Positions 7,473 to 11,903 of a DNA stretch of 11,903 nucleotides are shown one piece after another. Made by a program: the position numbers and the translations under genes. The stretch spans positions 1 through 11,903 of the forward strand of contig DLBG01000014.1 in the NCBI GenBank assembly GCA_002494135.1, written 5' to 3'. The notes below the pieces were generated by a model. The model saw only the letters and a program-made list of their open reading frames with translations, was not told where the DNA came from and ran no database searches. The first letter of the stretch is position 1; each line of letters begins with the position of its first letter. Source of the stretch: Lachnospiraceae bacterium UBA7027 (GTDB lineage Bacteria > Bacillota > Clostridia > Lachnospirales > Lachnospiraceae).

Positions 7473-8936
7473 TTACTGAAGGTTCTTGCGAAGTGCCTCT
7501 CTCATGCCGAGTGATCTGATGTCGTTAAGATCTGCGGCAACCGCATCTTTCAAACCTTCCACTTTCGTTAAATCCTCTCCGAAGAAATCTTCCGAAGAAA
7601 GGAATGCTTCCGTAAAGGTTTCTGCATCTTTTCCGGAATTCTCCTTAAAGAATTCAAGCACGGCTGCATCGTCCATGATGCGGTATTCTTCGTTGTTTCT
7701 GTTTCCGATTAAAGCTCCGTCCTTAATTTCCTTGCCGGTATAGAATGCCATGAGAGCAGCAAGGGAAAATGCAAGGTGCTTCGGAAGCTTTCCTTCCCTT
7801 TTTACATATTCCAAAAGGCTCGGCATACATCTTGCTCTCCATTTGGAAACCGAATTTAAGGAAATGGACAGAAGCGCATGCTTTACATACGGATTGCGGA
7901 AACGTGTCATAACGGCATCCGCGAAATCTTCCAGGTCTTTTTTCGGTAAATCCAGGGTCGGGATAATCTCTCCGTAAACGGTTTCTTTAATAAACGAAAG
8001 AACGTCTTCGTCTTCCATGGACTGTAATACGATATCGTTTCCGCATAAATAGGATGCCAGTACAAAAGAAGTGTGGGCACCGTTTAAAATGCGTACTTTT
8101 CTCTGTTTGTAAGGTTTCTGATTGTCGGTATAAATAACGGGAAGTCCCGCTTTATCCAAAGGAAACTCGCCGCTTATATCTTTCGGACACTCGATTACCC
8201 AGAGCGCAAACGGTTCACCGGTTACAATCAGTTCGTCGCGATAGCCCCATTCCTGCCAGAGAGATTCATCCTCACCTCTGGGATAACCGGTTACGATACG
8301 GTCTACGAGCGTGGAGCAGAAGATGCAGCAGTCGTTCACCCATTTCTTGAATTCTTCTCCAAGGTTCCAGTTATCAATCTGTGCGTTTACACACTCTTTT
8401 AAATGAATACCGTTGTCATCGATCAGTTCGACGGGAAGCATTACAAGACCTTTGTCCGGTGCGCCCTTGAAGTATTCAAAACGCTCGTACAAAAACTTTG
8501 TCAGCTTCCCGGGGAATGTGTGAGGAGGAAGGTAGTCGAACCGATCGTTTGCGTCATATACGATTCCGGCTTCGGTTGTGTTGGAAACGATAAAACGCAG
8601 TGTATCAAGTCGTGCGTATGCACTGTATTTCTCATATTCATTAATTGCATCTGCCGTATCCGCCACGCTGGTAATCACTCTGTTCTTTACTTCCGCTTTA
8701 CCGTCCGTGATTCCGCGTAAAGATACCGTATATAAACAATCCTGGTTTTTAAAACGTTCCAGGGATCCGAACTCGATCGGCTTTACAAGCACGATATTTC
8801 CGTCGAACTCTCCTTTTTCGTTTGCAATATCTATCATGTAGTCCACAAATCCGCGAAGGAAATTTCCTTCACCAAACTGGAGTACTTTTACGGGACGGTC
8901 TTTCTTACTGAAGGTTTTTGATGTAATAAATTCCAT
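7473..8936 (-). CDS. uxaB: Tagaturonate reductase (altronate oxidoreductase) UxaB
   Basis: This NADH-dependent polyol-type dehydrogenase reduces D-tagaturonate to D-altronate, between UxaC and UxaA in the pathway. From the chosen start it has 487 residues (E. coli UxaB 483). The N-terminal Rossmann segment reads KVLQFGEGNFLRGFVDYM at 17-34. VSNTTEAG is at 117-124 and FCSTLVDRIVTGYPR at 206-220; the latter is characteristic of UxaB rather than fructuronate reductase UxuB. The active-site stretch RKVRILNGAHTS at 279-290 includes Asn285 and His288. I start the gene at the ATG at 8936 because AGGAG lies about seven bases upstream. The open frame continues to a GTG at 8990 and passes an ATG at 8978, but neither has a ribosome site. 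It is the first gene of the leftward operon. Confidence 0.95.
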   Translation of the reverse strand: MEFITSKTFSKKDRPVKVLQFGEGNFLRGFVDYMIDIANEKGEFDGNIVLVKPIEFGSLERFKNQDCLYTVSLRGITDGKAEVKNRVITSVADTADAINEYEKYSAYARLDTLRFIVSNTTEAGIVYDANDRFDYLPPHTFPGKLTKFLYERFEYFKGAPDKGLVMLPVELIDDNGIHLKECVNAQIDNWNLGEEFKKWVNDCCIFCSTLVDRIVTGYPRGEDESLWQEWGYRDELIVTGEPFALWVIECPKDISGEFPLDKAGLPVIYTDNQKPYKQRKVRILNGAHTSFVLASYLCGNDIVLQSMEDEDVLSFIKETVYGEIIPTLDLPKKDLEDFADAVMTRFRNPYVKHALLSISLNSVSKWRARCMPSLLEYVKREGKLPKHLAFSLAALMAFYTGKEIKDGALIGNRNNEEYRIMDDAAVLEFFKENSGKDAETFTEAFLSSEDFFGEDLTKVEGLKDAVAADLNDIRSLGMREALRKNLQ

Positions 8937-8960
8937 TTCTTTCTCCTGTTCCTGTTTAGT

Positions 8961-8981
8961 CCCATGGATATTTTCCATAGG
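8961..8981 (-). other. Stem-loop in the uxaB leader RNA
   Basis: Read on the minus strand, CCTATGG, then AAAATAT, then CCATGGG can fold into a stem of seven pairs (one G-U), possibly eight with a further A-U. It lies about 25 bases before the uxaB start and ahead of its AGGAG site. It contains an ATG (8978) in frame with uxaB, and pairing would bury that ATG. There is no T-run after it, so it is not a terminator. A role in stability or start selection is possible but unproven. Confidence 0.4.
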
Positions 8982-9016
8982 TAATAACACTTGAATTCCA
9001 CCAACAAATCATAATT

Positions 9017-9036
9017 ATTGTGAAAGCGCTTACATA
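9017..9036 (-). promoter_or_regulatory. Operator for the uxaB operon; LacI-family / cre-like palindrome
   Basis: Read in the direction of uxaB transcription the site is TATGTAAGCGCTTTCACAAT. Its core on the plus strand, TGAAAGCGCTTACA at 9021-9034, is a near-perfect palindrome with the central CG typical of LacI-family operators, and it also fits the CcpA cre consensus. It begins about five bases after the predicted -10 element, so it covers the transcription start and a bound protein should block initiation. It matches the site at 9181-9200 in 16 of 20 positions, which favours the adjacent LacI-family regulator as its ligand. CcpA binding in addition, or instead, cannot be excluded. Confidence 0.75.
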
Positions 9037-9041
9037 TATTT

Positions 9042-9070
9042 ATCTTACTTCATCTTCTTTGGTTCGTCAA
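9042..9070 (-). promoter_or_regulatory. Predicted promoter of the uxaB-uxaA-GH105-GH28-isomerase-CE8-kduI-kduD operon
   Basis: On the minus strand a TTGACG -35 element (9070-9065) is followed after exactly 17 bases by a TAAGAT -10 element (9047-9042). The hexamers match the housekeeping consensus at five and four positions. The start of transcription is predicted near 9035, giving a leader of about 100 bases before uxaB. The operator at 9017-9036 overlaps this start. No other promoter of similar quality was noticed between the operon's genes, so one transcript probably serves all eight visible genes. Confidence 0.65.
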
Positions 9071-9140
9071 TACATTGAGTTCGTATTTTTCACTGTTATT
9101 ATCGCATAAAATATTCTTACGTTTTTCGTCAATTTTGTCC

Positions 9141-9169
9141 TTGCCTATTTCCTGATATGGGAATATAAT
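9141..9169 (+). promoter_or_regulatory. Predicted promoter of the LacI-family regulator and uxaC
   Basis: A TTGCCT -35 element (9141-9146) is separated by 17 bases from a perfect TATAAT -10 element (9164-9169). Transcription would start near 9176, leaving a leader of about 76 bases before the regulator's ATG. The operator-like site at 9181-9200 lies immediately downstream of that start, so the regulator probably limits its own expression. The promoter is back to back with the uxaB promoter, the two -35 boxes being about 70 bases apart. Confidence 0.65.
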
Positions 9170-9180
9170 AACCGTGTACG

Positions 9181-9200
9181 TATGTAAAGCCTTTCATAAT
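9181..9200 (+). promoter_or_regulatory. Second operator copy, at the regulator's own promoter
   Basis: The plus-strand sequence TATGTAAAGCCTTTCATAAT agrees in 16 of 20 positions with the operator of the opposite promoter when both are read in the direction of transcription. The half-sites TGTAA and TTTCA are identical, while the centre is AGCC instead of GCGC and so lacks the central CG. The centres of the two sites are 162 bases apart. The weaker centre suggests lower affinity, which would suit mild autorepression; that is an inference. Confidence 0.65.
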
Positions 9201-9252
9201 TTTTACATTTTTTGAAACATTTTATCGTGTATTGAGAAAAAGGGGTTTTCCA

Positions 9253-10257
9253 ATGACTATTTATGACATTTCGCAAAAAGCCGGTGTTTCCATTGCCACC
9301 GTATCACGTGTTTTAAACGGAAACACAAATGTCAGTGAAAAAACCAGGAAAAAAGTATTGGATGTAATTGAGAAATACGACTATGCGCCGAACGTTTTCG
9401 CAAGAGGACTCGGCTTGGATTCCATGAACTGTGTCGGAATCCTGTGTGCGGATTCTTCCGATATTTATCTTGCAAAAGCGGTTTACTATATTGAACAGGG
9501 ACTTCGCGCCTACGGATACAATTCCCTTCTTTCCTGTACCGGATACGATCTGGAAAACAGAAAGAAATCATTAAGCATGATGTTAAACCAGCGCGTTGAC
9601 TGTGTTATTCTAGTCGGTTCTTCTTATCTTGAACAGGATGATTCGAATAACGCTTATATTCGCGAAGCTTCGGTTAAGATGCCGGTAATGTTATTAAATG
9701 CCGATTTTGACTGCGAGAATGTTTACTGCGTGCTTTGCGATGATTTCAAATCCACAATGGACGCCACGCTCTGGCTGATGGAGCATAAACGTAAAAAAAT
9801 TCTTTATTTATATAATTCCACATCCTATTCCGCCATTCGTAAACTGTCGGGATTCCGCTCCGCCATTCTGATGAAGGAGCAGACGCTGGACAAGAATTAC
9901 GAACTTTATTTTCCCGGAAGCAGGGATGATATCGACGGCGTTCGTGATTTACTTCTTGAGACGCGGAAGAAAGGACTCGAATTCGATGCCGTTGTATGCG
10001 CAGATGATTCACTGGCAAGCGGCGTCATCAAATATGCCAAAGCTGCGAAGCTTTCCATTCCGAAAGATTTATCCGTAATCGGATACAACAATTCCATTCT
10101 TACCATTACCTGCGAACCGGAGCTTTCCAGTGTGGACAACCACCTGCAGGATCAGTGTGAGCAGCTTGTCAAATCCTGTGTACAGATTTTACGCGGAGAA
10201 GAAACCCCGAGAAAAATCATTTTCTCCGGAGAATTAATCGAGCGTTCCACAACCTGA
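9253..10257 (+). CDS. LacI-family transcriptional repressor, probable regulator of this pectin/galacturonate locus
   Basis: The product is a 334-residue DNA-binding regulator. The N-terminal helix-turn-helix (residues 3-22, IYDISQKAGVSIATVSRVLN) is typical of the LacI family. It is followed by a hinge segment PNVFARGLG at 46-54 and a periplasmic-binding-protein-like sensor domain from about residue 60 to 330, with ADDSLASG at 250-257 and SVIGYNNS at 274-281. Asn-Asn replaces the Asp-Asp often seen in the latter motif. I choose the ATG at 9253, which has AAGGGG upstream and leaves the usual few residues before the HTH; a TTG at 9232 would add seven residues and lacks a ribosome site. Its place between the operon promoter and uxaC, and the paired operators, point to local control. 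The inducer is unknown; KDG, galacturonate or tagaturonate are candidates by analogy with KdgR and UxaR/ExuR-type regulators. Confidence 0.9.
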   Translation: MTIYDISQKAGVSIATVSRVLNGNTNVSEKTRKKVLDVIEKYDYAPNVFARGLGLDSMNCVGILCADSSDIYLAKAVYYIEQGLRAYGYNSLLSCTGYDLENRKKSLSMMLNQRVDCVILVGSSYLEQDDSNNAYIREASVKMPVMLLNADFDCENVYCVLCDDFKSTMDATLWLMEHKRKKILYLYNSTSYSAIRKLSGFRSAILMKEQTLDKNYELYFPGSRDDIDGVRDLLLETRKKGLEFDAVVCADDSLASGVIKYAKAAKLSIPKDLSVIGYNNSILTITCEPELSSVDNHLQDQCEQLVKSCVQILRGEETPRKIIFSGELIERSTT

Positions 10258-10283
10258 CAGGCCGATTGGAAAACATCATTTGA

Positions 10284-10313
10284 AGAACCGTTTCCGTCTC
10301 GGGCAACGGTTTT
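10284..10313 (+). other. Stem-loop between the regulator gene and uxaC
   Basis: AACCGTT at 10286-10292 pairs with AACGGTT at 10305-10311, and two outer pairs (one G-U) extend the stem to nine, with a 12-base loop. Only a short T run follows (TTTTA), so as a terminator it would be weak. It sits about 18 bases before the uxaC start and just ahead of its AGAAAGGA ribosome site. It may attenuate, or process and stabilise, the RNA so that uxaC and the regulator are made in different amounts. I see no clear separate promoter for uxaC here. Confidence 0.4.
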
Positions 10314-10330
10314 ACAGAAAGGAACATATC

Positions 10331-11746
10331 ATGAAAAGTTTTATGGACAAAGATTTTTTGTTAAATACTCCGACCGCTTCGGAGTTATTCCACAACTATG
10401 CCGAAAACACACCCGTATTGGACTACCATTGTCATATCAATCCGGAAGAAATCGCAAAAGATCGCAGGTTCGATAACATTACCCAGGTATGGCTGGGCGG
10501 CGATCATTACAAATGGCGTTTTATGCGCTCCTGCGGCGTGGATGAGAAATTCATTACCGGCGACGCTTCGGACCATGACAAATTCATCAAATGGGCAGAG
10601 TGTCTCGGACATGCCATCGGCAATCCTCTGTATCACTGGAGTCATCTGGAATTACAGAGATATTTCGGCATTACGAAACCCTTAAACAAAAACAGTGCGG
10701 AAGAAATCTGGAATCTCTGCAACGAACGTCTTGCGGATCCTTCCATGAGCGTTCGCAATCTGATTCGTAAATCCAACGTAACTTTAATTTGTACCACGGA
10801 TGATCCGGTGGATGATTTAAGATGGCATCAGGTAATCAAAGATGACGATACCTTTGATGTAAAAGTTCTTCCCGCATGGCGTCCGGACAAGGCCATGAAC
10901 ATCGAGAAGCCGGAATATACCGAATATCTTAAGAAGCTTTCCGAGGTATCCGGATTGGAAATTCAGTCCTTCGCAGATCTTTGCAAAGCACTCTGTGTAC
11001 GTATGGATTTCTTTGCTTCCATGGGATGCTCGGTTTCCGACCATGCACTGGAATATGTGATGTATGCTCCCGCTTCTGTTGAAGAAATCGAAAAGATTTT
11101 TTCCGGCCGTCTTGCAGGAAACATTCCTTCCAAAGAAGATGAACTGAAATTTAAAACAGCCTTCATGCTTTATGTCGGCAAAGAATATGCAAAGAGAAAC
11201 TGGGTAATGCAGCTTCACTACGGATGCAAACGCGACAACAACGATATCATGTACCGTTCCCTCGGTCCCGATACCGGATACGACTGCATCAACAACTACG
11301 CACCCTCCTCTCAGATGGCGGATTTCCTGAATGCGCTTAACAAAGAAGGAAATCTTCCGAAAACCATACTGTACAGTCTGAATCCCAACGACAACGAAGC
11401 CATCGGTACCATTCTCGGATGTTTCCAGAATTCCGATGCAGTCGGCAAAATCCAGCAGGGCAGCGCATGGTGGTTTAACGATCATAAAATCGGAATGCAG
11501 AACCAGATGCTCTCCCTTGCAAATTTAGGTAACCTTTCCGGCTTTGTCGGAATGTTAACGGATTCGAGAAGTTTCCTCTCCTATACCAGGCATGAATACT
11601 TCCGCAGAATCCTTTGCAATCTTTTAGGCGACTTTGTAGAAAACGGAGAATTCCCGTATGACGAAGAAGTCCTGAAAGAAATCGTGAAAGGCATTTCTTA
11701 TAACAATGCCGTAAAATACTTTGATTTTAGTCTTCCTACTTCATAA
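10331..11746 (+). CDS. uxaC: Uronate isomerase (glucuronate/galacturonate isomerase) UxaC
   Basis: The enzyme converts D-galacturonate to D-tagaturonate (and D-glucuronate to D-fructuronate), the entry step of the pathway completed by UxaB and UxaA. It has 471 residues, matching E. coli UxaC at 470. It belongs to the amidohydrolase-like TIM barrels: the metal-site motif DYHCHINPEE is at 31-40 with His33 and His35, AWRPDKA is at 182-188, GCSVSDHAL at 232-240, QLHYG at 294-298 and LTDSRSFLSYTRHEYFRR at 409-426. The ATG at 10331 is preceded by AGAAAGGA. The open frame extends 51 bases upstream, but that part crosses a stem-loop and the ribosome site, so the longer form is unlikely. It follows the regulator by 73 bases, probably on one transcript, and is followed by a terminator. 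Its separation from uxaB and uxaA across the divergent promoters is a small oddity. Confidence 0.96.
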   Translation: MKSFMDKDFLLNTPTASELFHNYAENTPVLDYHCHINPEEIAKDRRFDNITQVWLGGDHYKWRFMRSCGVDEKFITGDASDHDKFIKWAECLGHAIGNPLYHWSHLELQRYFGITKPLNKNSAEEIWNLCNERLADPSMSVRNLIRKSNVTLICTTDDPVDDLRWHQVIKDDDTFDVKVLPAWRPDKAMNIEKPEYTEYLKKLSEVSGLEIQSFADLCKALCVRMDFFASMGCSVSDHALEYVMYAPASVEEIEKIFSGRLAGNIPSKEDELKFKTAFMLYVGKEYAKRNWVMQLHYGCKRDNNDIMYRSLGPDTGYDCINNYAPSSQMADFLNALNKEGNLPKTILYSLNPNDNEAIGTILGCFQNSDAVGKIQQGSAWWFNDHKIGMQNQMLSLANLGNLSGFVGMLTDSRSFLSYTRHEYFRRILCNLLGDFVENGEFPYDEEVLKEIVKGISYNNAVKYFDFSLPTS

Positions 11747-11772
11747 TCCAAATTCCCTTTTTTAAAAGAGAA

Positions 11773-11793
11773 GCATCTTCCATCGGAAGATGC
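11773..11793. repeat. Perfect inverted repeat / stem-loop downstream of uxaC
   Basis: GCATCTTCC, loop ATC, GGAAGATGC forms a perfect nine-pair stem 26 bases after the uxaC stop. On the plus strand no T run follows. On the minus strand the stem is followed by a T-rich stretch (TTCTCTTTT), so it might stop transcription entering from the right, or protect the 3' end of the uxaC message. It could also be part of a dispersed repeat, which this window alone cannot show. Confidence 0.55.
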
Positions 11794-11811
11794 CTCAGAC
11801 TGAAGACAAAG

Positions 11812-11839
11812 TCCACGGTTTATCCGTGGATTTTTCTTT
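11812..11839 (+). terminator. Intrinsic terminator of the regulator-uxaC transcript
   Basis: TCCACGG (11812-11818) pairs perfectly with CCGTGGA (11824-11830) around a five-base TTTAT loop and is directly followed by TTTTTCTTT. This is the standard GC-rich stem plus U-run of a factor-independent terminator. It lies about 65 bases after the uxaC stop and separates uxaC from the promoter-like sequence and ribosome site at the right edge. Confidence 0.85.
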
Positions 11840-11857
11840 GCAAAGTGCCTTCAAATC

Positions 11858-11900
11858 CGCACAAATACAGGGCTTTGTAGTATAATAATGGTATGGAGGA
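11858..11900 (+). promoter_or_regulatory. Promoter-like sequence and ribosome binding site for a gene beyond the right edge
   Basis: A perfect TATAAT lies at 11881-11886, with a poor -35 (CGCACA at 11858-11863) 17 bases upstream. A GGAGGA ribosome site follows at 11895-11900. The start codon would lie just outside the window. If this -10 is used, the leader is very short, with transcription beginning only a few bases before the ribosome site. The gene itself cannot be identified. Confidence 0.45.
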
Positions 11901-11903
11901 ACT

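Noticed and set aside
8937..8990. N-terminal extension of UxaB from a GTG at 8990 or ATG at 8978
   Set aside because: Neither has a ribosome site, the extra residues are unlike the family, and the ATG at 8936 has AGGAG at proper spacing and gives the usual length.
10222..10233. Perfect 12-base palindrome TTCTCCGGAGAA near the end of the regulator gene
   Set aside because: It lies within coding sequence, has no second copy noticed in the window and does not resemble the two operators; chance is sufficient.
10280..10330. N-terminal extension of UxaC upstream of 10331
   Set aside because: The stretch contains the stem-loop and the AGAAAGGA ribosome site, and the extension is absent from typical UxaC proteins.
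10817..11485. Open frame of 222 codons on the minus strand opposite uxaC
   Set aside because: It is fully antisense to uxaC, whose motifs run throughout this stretch; no family features or start signals were seen.
1..11903. Mobile elements, CRISPR arrays, tRNA or rRNA genes, toxin-antitoxin or phage-defence genes
   Set aside because: I looked for transposase or integrase motifs, regularly spaced repeats and cloverleaf-like segments and saw none; nearly all of the window is accounted for by pectin and galacturonate genes and their control sites.

Overview
The window is a catabolic locus for pectin and galacturonate. It reads as Bacillota, probably a Lachnospiraceae-like gut or rumen clostridium. 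The reasons are moderate base composition, strong AGGAGG-type ribosome binding sites, TTGnnn-17-TATAAT-type promoters, a LacI-family regulator with an operator resembling a catabolite-responsive element, and proteins of Gram-positive type. The genus is inference only; no rRNA or other marker is present.

Layout. A divergent control region (about 8937-9252) separates two transcription units. Leftward (minus strand), one tightly packed operon runs uxaB, uxaA, GH105 unsaturated glycuronyl hydrolase, GH28 polygalacturonase, a TIM-barrel sugar isomerase/epimerase of unknown substrate, CE8 pectin methylesterase, kduI and kduD. The kduD gene is cut by the left edge. Gaps between these genes run from a 4-base overlap to about 54 bases, and I see no internal terminator. 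Rightward (plus strand), the LacI-family regulator is followed by uxaC. A stem-loop and then an intrinsic terminator follow uxaC, and a promoter-like sequence plus a ribosome binding site for the next, unseen gene lie at the right edge.

How the genes fit together. The CE8, GH28 and GH105 proteins show no signal peptides, so imported, partly methylated pectic oligosaccharides are probably finished in the cytoplasm. CE8 removes methyl esters, GH28 releases galacturonate, and GH105 removes the unsaturated end residue. Saturated galacturonate goes through UxaC (to tagaturonate), UxaB (to altronate) and UxaA (to 2-keto-3-deoxygluconate, KDG). The unsaturated residue, after ring opening, goes through KduI and KduD, also to KDG. 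KDG kinase and aldolase, a transporter and a pectate lyase are not in the window.

Regulation. Both divergent promoters have a 20-base operator-like sequence placed at or just after the predicted transcription start. The two copies agree at 16 of 20 positions when each is read in its own direction of transcription. This predicts that the adjacent LacI-family protein represses the operon and also itself together with uxaC. The least understood parts are the TIM-barrel protein, the all-cytoplasmic pectin-degrading set and this paired operator. I do not see a wholly new kind of system.
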